From assembly GCA_937900965.1 (NCBI GenBank), contig CALCGJ010000290.1:1-43959 (forward strand): a stretch of 43,959 nucleotides of DNA, in the 5' to 3' direction. Position 1 is the first letter of the stretch. Each line of letters begins with the position of its first letter. The stretch comes from an uncultured Bacteroidota bacterium (GTDB taxonomy: Bacteria > Bacteroidota > Bacteroidia > Bacteroidales > FEN-979). The notes beneath the pieces were generated by a model, which did not search any database, was not told where the DNA came from, and was given only the letters and a program-made list of their open reading frames with translations. Below, one piece after another: positions 18,706-27,754 of this stretch. The translations under genes were made by a program, and so were the position numbers.

Positions 18706-20223
18706 TTAAAATTTGGCCTGTAAACGCAGGGTAAATATATTTTGAGGGAATACCCTGTTATAGTCGTTGTAAACTGTCATGTCGTTTACATCATATTTTT
18801 TTACCAGGTTAGAGTTGCCTGATGCATCCACACCCACTTTTTCATTGATTGGCATCTCGTAGGCGACCTGGATACGCAGATTTTTTGTAAAGAAATAGTT
18901 CCACGCAAAGGTCAACGTATGAAATGTAATGTCAGAGCTTCCGCTCTTTAACGAATTATCTGTAATATTCTCAGTCGTCTCATTGAACAGAATTACAGGA
19001 CTGGTTCCGTCAATAATAGTGGTGTTTGTGTTGATATCTGAAGAGTTGGCATCATAACCAACTACACCAATCTGTTTGCCTGAAAGTTTGGTATTCGGAT
19101 CGTAGAAATCCCAGCGGAAAGCGAACTGATTCCGCTTGCCTATATTCTTTATCAGGTAAACATAACCACCCATGAAATTCCGCCTGATAGTTGGTTTAAT
19201 TTCATTGGTATTGGTTATCATGGAGGTCAGGGTAAGGGTATCATTGTCAAGGCTGAATTGAGAATCCTCAAAGGAAAAGGTGCCAACAGCGCCTGAATAA
19301 CTATTGATCCCCATCAGGTATTCTGCCCGTATCTCCAACCCACCCAATACATCCATATACAGCTGCATCTCCCCACCAAACCAGTTACGGGTCACACTCT
19401 CTCCAACCCCTACGTTCTTATCCAGGGTATAATCACTATTCAGAAGGGTTGTGGAATTAGATTTCTGCCAGCCGAAGTAGCCGCTTGCCCCAATGTTAAG
19501 CTTACCAAAGCCTCCCAGTTTAAAACCATATGTTACACGGGTCATAAGATCCTTGAAGGGATCGAAATCGACAGCCCAGAGATTGACATTGGCTCCATAT
19601 ATATCATCAATGACCTTAAACGTGTTTCCATTCAGAACGGCCAGTTGCACTTTTAATGGAAATTCTGGTGGAGTTATTTCCAGTTTTACACCAATGCCTC
19701 TTTCTCCGGGATATAACTGCCTGATCACACGGGACCTCTCCGGTACTTCCCGTTTACTGGAGGAATATTCCACCGCGAAATTAGGTCTGTTAAACTGTCC
19801 GGCCCATAGAGAAAAAGTCTTGATCCATGGATCATGTAATTCTACATAAGCGTCCCTTAACACTGTTCCCGTTACAGTGAAATTCGGCTGCAACACAAAA
19901 ATTACCTCTTCAATGGGTTGGTATTTTATTTTGATCCGTGCCCGGCGAACGAGGAACGTATTATTCGGATAGATGGCAGGGTTCTCATAGTGGAGCCATT
20001 GGGCCTGAATGTATCCGGATAACTTTATTTTAGTAATTTTCTCCAGGTTGTTCTCAGCTGTGGCTAACCGCTCTTCAAATCCTTCAACCTTATCGTGGAA
20101 GTTGATTTCTTCTCTCTTCAAAGAGTCGTTTACCTCTTGTGAATAAATTTTTTCTGTTGATAAAAAGGTGGCAAGAGATACCATGACCACCAAAATCAGT
20201 TTGCTTTGTAATTTCTTAATCAT
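18706..20223 (-). CDS. Phosphate-selective porin, OprO/OprP-like
   Basis: Coiled-coil N-terminus then LSGYIQAQWLHYENPAI...VRRARIKIKYQPIEEVIFVLQPNFTVTGTVLRDAYVELHDPWIKTFSLWAGQFNRPNFAVEYSSSKREVPERSRVIRQLYPGERGIGV; start trimmed to MIKKLQSK. Confidence 0.9.
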   Translation of the reverse strand: MIKKLQSKLILVVMVSLATFLSTEKIYSQEVNDSLKREEINFHDKVEGFEERLATAENNLEKITKIKLSGYIQAQWLHYENPAIYPNNTFLVRRARIKIKYQPIEEVIFVLQPNFTVTGTVLRDAYVELHDPWIKTFSLWAGQFNRPNFAVEYSSSKREVPERSRVIRQLYPGERGIGVKLEITPPEFPLKVQLAVLNGNTFKVIDDIYGANVNLWAVDFDPFKDLMTRVTYGFKLGGFGKLNIGASGYFGWQKSNSTTLLNSDYTLDKNVGVGESVTRNWFGGEMQLYMDVLGGLEIRAEYLMGINSYSGAVGTFSFEDSQFSLDNDTLTLTSMITNTNEIKPTIRRNFMGGYVYLIKNIGKRNQFAFRWDFYDPNTKLSGKQIGVVGYDANSSDINTNTTIIDGTSPVILFNETTENITDNSLKSGSSDITFHTLTFAWNYFFTKNLRIQVAYEMPINEKVGVDASGNSNLVKKYDVNDMTVYNDYNRVFPQNIFTLRLQAKF

Positions 20224-20245
20224 CTTTTCAGGTTTTTTGTTGCCG

Positions 20246-20253
20246 CAAAAATA
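20246..20253 (-). promoter_or_regulatory. -7 box TATTTTTG for the porin-pst operon
   Basis: TAnnTTTG match 22 nt upstream of the trimmed start. Confidence 0.6.
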
Positions 20254-20273
20254 GCACAAGGATTCCACCTGAA

Positions 20274-20312
20274 AGTTACGGAGATATTACCTTAATATTA
20301 AATAATTGTTAA
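20274..20312 (-). promoter_or_regulatory. Candidate Pho-box array: TTAACA-N5-TTAATA-N5-GTAATA-N5-GTAACT
   Basis: Four 6-bp direct repeats with exact 11-bp period, ending at the -33 region of the -7 box at 20246-20253. Confidence 0.65.
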
Positions 20313-20322
20313 CAAAAAAGAG

Positions 20323-20346
20323 GCTGTCTCAAAACACCGGGACAGC
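20323..20346. terminator. Hairpin gctgtctc-aaaacacc-gggacagc with a T-rich tail on the minus strand
   Basis: 8-bp stem including one G-T pair; CTCTTTTTTG follows on the minus strand. Confidence 0.6.
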
Positions 20347-20508
20347 ATCTTTCCCTGTAAGTGTATTGTTTACACATGGTATTGATTATTAGCCTTTTTT
20401 ATTTGTTTCAGGGTTGATTGTAATACTTCTTTCGTAATTTTAACGATCCAACAATGTTATTCAAAATACCTAAAAATATAGTACTTTTAAAATCTGTGCC
20501 CGACTCAA

Positions 20509-20952
20509 ATGAAGATAATTAGAACGATTGATATCCTGTTGGTTGAAGATAACCCAAATGATGCAGAGCTCACCCTTCTTGCTCTGAATTCCAACAATCT
20601 GGCAAATAATATTCAGGTTATCAGAGATGGTGAAGAGGCCCTGGATTTTCTTTTCAGACGGGGTGAGTTTGCCGGCAGAGAAAGATTCGATTTGCCCCGT
20701 CTGATTCTTCTTGACCTGAAATTACCTAAAGTAAGTGGTATTGAGGTACTTGAGCAGATCAAATCCGATGATCTTTTCAAGCTTGTCCCGGTTGTGGTAT
20801 TAACCACTTCAAAGGAGGAACGTGACATAGTTCAGAGTTATCACCTGGGAGTAAATAGTTATATTGTGAAACCAGTTGACTATCAGATATTTATTAAAAT
20901 AATTACTGAAATAAGTCAATACTGGCTTTCCGTTAATGAGTTACCCAATTAA
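20509..20952 (+). CDS. Stand-alone response regulator (Rcp1-like REC)
   Basis: DILLVEDNPNDAELTLLAL...PRLILLDLKLPKVSGIEVLEQIK...VVLTTSKEERDI..YHLGVNSYIVKPVDY. Confidence 0.92.
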   Translation: MKIIRTIDILLVEDNPNDAELTLLALNSNNLANNIQVIRDGEEALDFLFRRGEFAGRERFDLPRLILLDLKLPKVSGIEVLEQIKSDDLFKLVPVVVLTTSKEERDIVQSYHLGVNSYIVKPVDYQIFIKIITEISQYWLSVNELPN

Positions 20953-20963
20953 TTGGCAATGTA

Positions 20964-22901
20964 ATGCAAGCACCTATAAAAATATTGTTACTTGAAGACT
21001 TTCCGCCTGATGTAGAACTTATCGAACGGGAACTAATAAAAGCCGGTATTAAATTCAACAGTAAGCATGTCGATAACAAGGCCGATTTCATTGAGGCAAT
21101 TCAGAAGTTCCTCCCCGATCTTATCATTTCTGATTACAGTCTTCCACAATACGACGGATTATCAGCTATCCGGGATCTTCGGGCACTTTCTCCCGGAACT
21201 CCGATCATCATCGTCACGGGCTCATTAGATGAAGAGACAGCTGCCGACACGATTAAATCAGGAGCCTGGGATTATGTAGTGAAAGAACGGCTATACCGGC
21301 TACCTTCAGCCGTAAACCAGGCTTTAAAACTCAAACAAGAGATTGAAAGCAAAATCTCAGTCGAAAAAGCCCTCCAGCAAACCGAAGATGAATATGAGAC
21401 CCTTCGGAACAATATACCACTTGCAATCTATCGGGCCACAGTTGAAGGTAAGTTGCTGTATGCAAATCCATCCTTCTGGTCGATGTTCGGATATGAAAGC
21501 ATTGAAGAGGTGATGATAAAACCCATGATCGAACATTACCTCCATCCTGAAGACCGCGGCAGGTTGATGGGAAAACTCGTAGAAGAGAAAGTCGTCAGGG
21601 ATTTTGAGATTGCGTTTTTACGCAAAGATGGCTCAACGTTCTGGGGCTCTGTATATGGCAGAGCTCTGTTTAATGAACAAGGAGACCATATATTCCAGGA
21701 TGGCATCATCATGGATGTCTCGGAGCTGAAACAGACTCACAAGGAATTAATCTCAGCCAAGGAGAGAGCCGAAGAATCGGACAATCTCAAGACAGCGTTC
21801 CTCGCGAACATGTCCCACGAAATTCGCACTCCCATGAACGCCATCCTTGGATTTTCCGAATTACTGCTTGATCCATATTACTCAAAGGAGGATGTCACAT
21901 GGTTTGTAAGTCTGATCCATAAAAACGGCAAGTCCCTGATTACTATAATCAACGACATCATTGAAGTGGCTAAAATAGAAGCCGGGATCTTACAGATTGA
22001 AAAGTCTTATTGCTCATTGGACACAATCTTCAGAGAACTCTACGAAACGTTCCGGGGAGATATGAGTAAAAAAGGACTTACCGAAATAGATTTCTCATAT
22101 ACTGCACCGGAAGAGCCCGGACTCAGGATATATACCGATCCCAACAGGTTGAAGCAAATCCTGAGGAACCTTCTGAGCAATGCCTTTAAATTCACGGAGC
22201 ACGGCCGTATTGAATTTGGCGCTCAGGTAGTTGGCGCTAATATAACGTTCTTTGTTAAGGATTCCGGCCTGGGAATTCCCGAAGATAAATTTGAGATAAT
22301 CTTTGACCGTTTTCGCCAGGTTGACGACTCACATACACGGGAATTTGGAGGGACCGGCATCGGCCTCACCATAGCTAAAAACCTGGTAGAGCGACTGGAT
22401 GGCACTATCTGGGTAGAATCCGATTTATATAAAGGGTCTGAGTTTTATTTCAAACTCCCTTTCCAACCGGAAACACAGGGCGAGAGCGAAATAAAAGACA
22501 TTCCAACTTCCGGGAAGCCTGCTGTTCAGGAAAATTGGGCTACGAAAACTATTCTTATTGTAGAGGATGTGGAGTCAAACTATATGTACCTTGAAACCGT
22601 ACTGAAGAAGACAAAAGCAAATATTCTCTGGGCAGACAGCGGGCAAAAGGCTCTTGATTATATCAGAACCACCCCTGAAATCGACATTGTACTTATGGAC
22701 ATCCAGCTGCCTGATCTCAACGGACTGGACGCCACCCGGCAGATTAAAGAGATGCGGCCTGAACTTACCGTGATAGCCCAGACCGCATTTGCGTTATCTA
22801 CAGATGAGGAGATGGTATACAACGCAGGCTGTGATGGTTACCTCACAAAACCGATCACAAAGAAAAACCTCATGTCCTGTCTTTCAACCTATTTACATTA
22901 A
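20964..22901 (+). CDS. Hybrid histidine kinase: REC-PAS-HisKA-HATPase-REC
   Basis: [89 protein letters not shown]-terminal REC. Confidence 0.93.
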   Translation: MQAPIKILLLEDFPPDVELIERELIKAGIKFNSKHVDNKADFIEAIQKFLPDLIISDYSLPQYDGLSAIRDLRALSPGTPIIIVTGSLDEETAADTIKSGAWDYVVKERLYRLPSAVNQALKLKQEIESKISVEKALQQTEDEYETLRNNIPLAIYRATVEGKLLYANPSFWSMFGYESIEEVMIKPMIEHYLHPEDRGRLMGKLVEEKVVRDFEIAFLRKDGSTFWGSVYGRALFNEQGDHIFQDGIIMDVSELKQTHKELISAKERAEESDNLKTAFLANMSHEIRTPMNAILGFSELLLDPYYSKEDVTWFVSLIHKNGKSLITIINDIIEVAKIEAGILQIEKSYCSLDTIFRELYETFRGDMSKKGLTEIDFSYTAPEEPGLRIYTDPNRLKQILRNLLSNAFKFTEHGRIEFGAQVVGANITFFVKDSGLGIPEDKFEIIFDRFRQVDDSHTREFGGTGIGLTIAKNLVERLDGTIWVESDLYKGSEFYFKLPFQPETQGESEIKDIPTSGKPAVQENWATKTILIVEDVESNYMYLETVLKKTKANILWADSGQKALDYIRTTPEIDIVLMDIQLPDLNGLDATRQIKEMRPELTVIAQTAFALSTDEEMVYNAGCDGYLTKPITKKNLMSCLSTYLH

Positions 22902-22947
22902 TTACATCACCTTGTTAATAAAGAAGGTATTAAAGACTCTTGAGAAA

Positions 22948-23589
22948 TTACTTCTTTGCTTTTCTGCTTACGATGGCCAAAATAATAATACCAACTGGAA
23001 GTAAAAGAAGAGAAAGTTCCCAAAAAGCTACATTGATAAAGGTCACCACCGTTGCCAGAACAGCAACCAGGGGCTCCACGATCATCTCACCGTTTATAGC
23101 TTTGACCTGGCCTCTTGTTACCTCCTTGTATATCAACCGATTGTTTTTGGAGGCATAATACCATCCCAGGAAACCAAACAATCCGATGAAGAACATGTCG
23201 ATATTGAAAAAGAGCTGAACATAGAAATCGTTGCCAAATTGCATGCTCAGGGCATTGGGGTAAGGAGCGAGGGCGATAAAAAAGAGGTAGATAATATTGA
23301 TCCAGGTATAGGTGTTGTCCACCTTAACAATGTATTTCGACTGGTTTGCATTGGTATACCAGTAAAGTGCCATAAACAGAAACACCAGGAATGCCGTAAA
23401 GAGTTCAGACGCTCTTTCTATTACAAATGCCTCAGGATCAATCTCATAGTCAGCCCAGAATGCAGTGTTATTGAATGTCAGCATCCCTGAGATGATAAAC
23501 AATACCATAGATACTGCAAACACAATGTCGGTGATCCGGTGCAGCCTCTCCGGTGTTTGAATTATTGAATGTTGCTTTTCTTTATTCAT
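22948..23589 (-). CDS. TMEM175/DUF1211-like membrane protein (divergent)
   Basis: LHRITDIVFAVSMVLFIISGM and overall similarity in layout to the 30229..30867 protein. Confidence 0.65.
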   Translation of the reverse strand: MNKEKQHSIIQTPERLHRITDIVFAVSMVLFIISGMLTFNNTAFWADYEIDPEAFVIERASELFTAFLVFLFMALYWYTNANQSKYIVKVDNTYTWINIIYLFFIALAPYPNALSMQFGNDFYVQLFFNIDMFFIGLFGFLGWYYASKNNRLIYKEVTRGQVKAINGEMIVEPLVAVLATVVTFINVAFWELSLLLLPVGIIILAIVSRKAKK

Positions 23590-23607
23590 ATTGTTGGATT
23601 TAGGAAA

Positions 23608-24216
23608 TCAGGAACCAATTGGCAACTCTACCCGTTTTTTAACTTCCCGCATAAGGTTTAAAGGAGTATCTGTAATAACCATGTTATACAGCCAGGCCGG
23701 GACAATGCCTCCCGGATCAACAAATCCCTCCAGGGTAAGACGTTTCATCCCGTCAGTAAGTGGTTCAATGGTCCATCGCTGCCAATAATTCTTTATCCTG
23801 ATAGCATCGGGGTTATCCGGAATCACATCCAGCAATGGTACGGCGTAGATTATTTTTTTCCCGGTTATTGAATCTATTGTAACACGCGCATCCGCGCATA
23901 AATCACGATCCTGAAGAGGCCAGGGTACATTGTAAATCAGGTAATACTGAGTACGTACATTTTCTTCATGAGAAATTACCTGGAGCTCGCTGATGTCATC
24001 ATCCCACCAATCGAAATTCTTTACATTCCCAACCACAGTTCCAATCATCTCCATAGTGGAGTAAACTTCCATTACCCCTTTGAAGGACTTCAAGGGGCTG
24101 CCCTCATCTTTCCGTGTATAGATTTTAATTCCATCCCGTTCTTTAATAAACTCCCAGGGTTGTGCAAAGAGATGAGGTGTAACCAACAAGCAGAATAATA
24201 TATAAAATGTCCGCAC
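23608..24216 (-). CDS. START/SRPBCC-domain protein with signal peptide
   Basis: WEFIKERDGIKIYTRKDEGSPLKSFKGVMEV...YNVPWPLQDRDLCADARVTID. Confidence 0.85.
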   Translation of the reverse strand: MRTFYILFCLLVTPHLFAQPWEFIKERDGIKIYTRKDEGSPLKSFKGVMEVYSTMEMIGTVVGNVKNFDWWDDDISELQVISHEENVRTQYYLIYNVPWPLQDRDLCADARVTIDSITGKKIIYAVPLLDVIPDNPDAIRIKNYWQRWTIEPLTDGMKRLTLEGFVDPGGIVPAWLYNMVITDTPLNLMREVKKRVELPIGS

Positions 24217-24348
24217 AGCAATGGTACTTTTGAGTCAGAAAATTTTATACAAAGTAACAGTAAAATTTTAAAAACTTATAATTCGTAATATCCCTATTTT
24301 TACTTTTCGTGATTTTCAACGTATTGATTTAAGAGACGGAAAAACCAT

Positions 24349-24918
24349 ATGCAAGAAAAGCTGCAGGAAATCATTCCACGTATCATTAAAGGAGATCAGG
24401 AGGCATTCCGGAGTGTAGTAGAGCATTATCAGCACCCTGCATTTACGCTAGCATTCCGGATTATTGGTGATGAGGAAGAGGCAAAAGATGCTGTTCAGGA
24501 GGGCTTTATTAAAATATGGCAACGCATAGAAAGTTACAAACCATTCCACAAATTCTCTTCCTGGATGTTCCGGATCATGGCTAACTGTGCCATCGACAAA
24601 GTGAGGAAAATCAGGCGCCGGAATGAAGTGACTATGGAGGAGGTTTCGGGAAAACTGCAAAAAATCTATTCCGGTGACCCTGATGTCACTATGGATAATA
24701 AAGAGATGGCCCGAATGATCAGAATACTGGCCGGCAGACTTCCTGAGAAACAGCAACTCGTCTTTATCCTGAGGGATATCCAGGGGATGGAATCACCTGA
24801 AGTTCAGGATATCCTGGGTATCTCTGAAACCAGGGTAAAAAGTAACCTTCATCACGCCCGGAAGTCAATCCGTGAAAAAATTGACCGGATATTTTTACTT
24901 GAAAGGAGTCGGCTATGA
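24349..24918 (+). CDS. ECF-type RNA polymerase sigma factor
   Basis: Sigma70 r2 AFTLAFRIIGDEEEAKDAVQEGFIKIWQRIESY and r4 LPEKQQLVFILRDIQGMESPEVQDILGISETRVKSNLHHARKSIREKI. Confidence 0.95.
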   Translation: MQEKLQEIIPRIIKGDQEAFRSVVEHYQHPAFTLAFRIIGDEEEAKDAVQEGFIKIWQRIESYKPFHKFSSWMFRIMANCAIDKVRKIRRRNEVTMEEVSGKLQKIYSGDPDVTMDNKEMARMIRILAGRLPEKQQLVFILRDIQGMESPEVQDILGISETRVKSNLHHARKSIREKIDRIFLLERSRL

Positions 24919-25379
24919 AAATAAGACAAGACAAGAATGCTAACGATCAGTTGGGTCCAATCCTGGAAGTTTTGCGAAAAAATGAACCCCGGTTACAGGA
25001 TACTGAAGAGATCCCTCAAAAGGTGATGCAATCGATCCGGAATATGGGTCAACGAAAATCTACAGGAGGTTTTGCACCCTCTCCCCAAATCCGCTATCTG
25101 ACCTGGGCCCAACGATTGCTAACAGCTGCATCTGTTTGCCTGTTAATTCTTTATGGAGCTGAAGAGTTTATCGTAGTGAAGAAGATGAACACCCTGGAAC
25201 AACATACTGCATCTGTCAAAGTTGAGCCAGCAAACACTATTGCCAGCCGGCTGGTAAAAAGCGGTATTAAGCTTACTTCTCTGCAGCAGAGATTCAAGAT
25301 TCGAAAAAAATATCTGGCTGCGCACCAACTTGCAATTGTAAATCATATTGAAGAAACTCTTAAATCCATACAACCATGA
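24915..25379 (+). CDS. Single-TM hypothetical protein, putative anti-sigma factor
   Basis: ATGA overlap with the sigma gene; one central TM segment; no HxxxCxxC zinc motif. Confidence 0.55.
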   Translation: MKIRQDKNANDQLGPILEVLRKNEPRLQDTEEIPQKVMQSIRNMGQRKSTGGFAPSPQIRYLTWAQRLLTAASVCLLILYGAEEFIVVKKMNTLEQHTASVKVEPANTIASRLVKSGIKLTSLQQRFKIRKKYLAAHQLAIVNHIEETLKSIQP

Positions 25380-26428
25380 AAATCCGAAAGATCCTTATAA
25401 CACTTTTCTTCGTTGTTCTGATATTCAGTGGATGCCGTGAAATCAGTGTAACTACCCGGGTGCACGATGATGGATCATTCACCCGGATTATCCGGATTAC
25501 AGGCGACTCTTCCTCTGTTTTCAAGGGAGACCTGCCCTACCCGGTTGATTCGACCTGGAAACGGGTAGCAGTCAGGGATACAACCGTCAAAGACTCAGAT
25601 GAGAATGACGACAACGAGGATGATTACATCCTCACATATACCAAAACATTCACCAGTAGTGATGCACTAAATGCTGAGATTGATCTGGATACCAGCTGGC
25701 GTCATCAGCTTGACCGTCAGATAACAGTTACAAAGAGCTTTTGGTTTTTCTATTCCTATTTGACGTTCAGGGAGATCTTTAAGCCGGCAAACCCGTTTAC
25801 CTTACTTGATTACAAGGAGTATCTATCAGCAGAAGACCTGCAGTGGATAAACGGTCAAAAAAGTATCATCAGCCGCTCGGACTCTAACCACTTTGATGAA
25901 GTGGAAGAGAAGGCTCTCCATTTTATTGCAGCTTCTGTTACAGCAGAAATGGAACAAATCCTGGAGGAGGGGATCACACGCCTGAATGATCCTGAACTTC
26001 CTGTCAGTGATGTGGCTCGTTTTCATGACAGTATCTACCATTATGTTGAGGAGTGGAAAATTGATAAGCCTGAAAAACTTATTGATTACTTCCAAAACTG
26101 GACTGGTAACCCGGTGGTTGGTCGCTTGCATAACATAACACCAGGTTTGTTCGACAATTTCAATAAGAAAGTACAGTTCTTCAACTCTCTCGTTGATATG
26201 GAATCCTATCCGGAAACCGTTGAAATGCCCGGATTGATCACCGAAACCAATTCCTCAATGCTGAAAGGGAACCAGGTTAGCTGGGAGGTTCAGCCATTGA
26301 ATCTCATGCTTGTAGAATATGAGATGGTTGTCGAATCAAGAGTTGTAAACAACTGGGCCTTTGTGATTCTGGGAATTGTGATTCTGCTTTTGATTATTGT
26401 AATGGTTATAAAAGCATTGAAAACTTGA
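25376..26428 (+). CDS. Lipoprotein with C-terminal TM helix, unknown function
   Basis: Lipobox LIFSGC, C-terminal NWAFVILGIVILLLIIVMVIKAL; 4-nt overlap with the upstream gene. Confidence 0.75.
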   Translation: MKIRKILITLFFVVLIFSGCREISVTTRVHDDGSFTRIIRITGDSSSVFKGDLPYPVDSTWKRVAVRDTTVKDSDENDDNEDDYILTYTKTFTSSDALNAEIDLDTSWRHQLDRQITVTKSFWFFYSYLTFREIFKPANPFTLLDYKEYLSAEDLQWINGQKSIISRSDSNHFDEVEEKALHFIAASVTAEMEQILEEGITRLNDPELPVSDVARFHDSIYHYVEEWKIDKPEKLIDYFQNWTGNPVVGRLHNITPGLFDNFNKKVQFFNSLVDMESYPETVEMPGLITETNSSMLKGNQVSWEVQPLNLMLVEYEMVVESRVVNNWAFVILGIVILLLIIVMVIKALKT

Positions 26429-26455
26429 TTTTCGAATCGTGATTTGTTATATTTG
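26424..26455 (+). promoter_or_regulatory. Promoter CTTG-N20-TATATTTG
   Basis: Exact -7 match and near -33 match upstream of ATG 26481. Confidence 0.55.
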
Positions 26456-26480
26456 ATGTTGAAATCAATCCTTACAAATC

Positions 26481-27743
26481 ATGAAAAAGCTATTTCTGCT
26501 TCTATCATCAGGATTTATCCTGTTCTCCTTTTCCGCTCTATCCCAGACCTTTTGGGATGATGTCCCTCTTCCTGAACCAGTGACTGAGGTTGCTGCAATC
26601 AATGTTGATGAGAATGGTACTCTCTTTCTTGGCTCACAGGATGATGTCTACTATTCAACTGATTATGGAGAAACCTGGACTGAATCCAATAATTGGCCGG
26701 GGCATAATCCCAATTGCTTCGGTTTCAATTCATCCGATCACATTTTTATCGGGACTTTTTCGAATGGCATGTATCGCTCAACAAACGGAGGAAATACGTT
26801 TAGCGAGATTAATAACGGGTTGTCCTTTTGGAATGTCTGGGATATACTTGTCATGGAAAACGACGATATCCTTATCGCGACACCCGGAGGAATTTTCAAA
26901 TCCAGCAACAACGGGAATCAGTGGAATCTGTTCGGAACAGGACTGCCTGCTGATGAGATCGAGAAACTGATCAGGGCTGAAAACGGGACACTTTTTGCAG
27001 GTACATTCGGATCGGGTATGTATCGTTCATTTGATGATGGTGCCAGCTGGACTGCTTGTAATTCAGGTTTGCCAGCCAGTGCCATGATCACAGCAGGGGT
27101 TGGAGCACCCAACGGGTATATTTTTGCAGGTATTTTTCCGGAAGGCATGTTCCGCTCAACAAACAATGGTGACTCATGGGAGGCTTTCAACATGGGTTTA
27201 CCTTTTCTGAAATTATCCGGATCGCCTCGTGGCTTATCAGTAGTTGATATTAAAATCCAGCTTCTATTCGTCGTTTGTATCGTCTATTTCCATGGAGCAT
27301 TTTATCGTTCATTTGATTCTGACAATAGAGATGAATGGTTGCCAATCATTGACGGGCTTCCGGGAGAACCTACTACTACTGCTTTATCATCAGGATCCGA
27401 TAACCGAATGTTTCTTGGAACCTATGACCAGGGACTTTACCGAAGCTCCTGGGTCCTCCAAATCCCTGACCCTCCAGGCATAACTGATAATTATAGTGTA
27501 ACAGTTTTCCCTAACCCCTTCCGGACAGTTACGACTATTGAATTTCATATTCCTGATAATGAGCAGGTTAAAATTCAACTGTTTAGCCCTATAGGGCAGT
27601 TAATCAGTATTTTATCTAAAGATACTTATACTAAAGGTTTTAATAAAATAGTTTGGGAGCCTGAAGGAGTGACACCAGGGCTTTATTATCTCAGGTTCCA
27701 GGCAGGGAGTTTCACAGGAACAAGAAAACTAATTATTAAATAA
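26481..27743 (+). CDS. Secreted BNR/beta-propeller protein with T9SS C-terminal sorting domain
   Basis: Repeated YRSTNGGNTF/YRSFDDGASW blades; YSVTVFPNPFRTVTTIEFHIP...GLYYLRFQAGSFTGTRKLIIK. Confidence 0.88.
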   Translation: MKKLFLLLSSGFILFSFSALSQTFWDDVPLPEPVTEVAAINVDENGTLFLGSQDDVYYSTDYGETWTESNNWPGHNPNCFGFNSSDHIFIGTFSNGMYRSTNGGNTFSEINNGLSFWNVWDILVMENDDILIATPGGIFKSSNNGNQWNLFGTGLPADEIEKLIRAENGTLFAGTFGSGMYRSFDDGASWTACNSGLPASAMITAGVGAPNGYIFAGIFPEGMFRSTNNGDSWEAFNMGLPFLKLSGSPRGLSVVDIKIQLLFVVCIVYFHGAFYRSFDSDNRDEWLPIIDGLPGEPTTTALSSGSDNRMFLGTYDQGLYRSSWVLQIPDPPGITDNYSVTVFPNPFRTVTTIEFHIPDNEQVKIQLFSPIGQLISILSKDTYTKGFNKIVWEPEGVTPGLYYLRFQAGSFTGTRKLIIK

Positions 27744-27754
27744 TAAGCTTTCTC

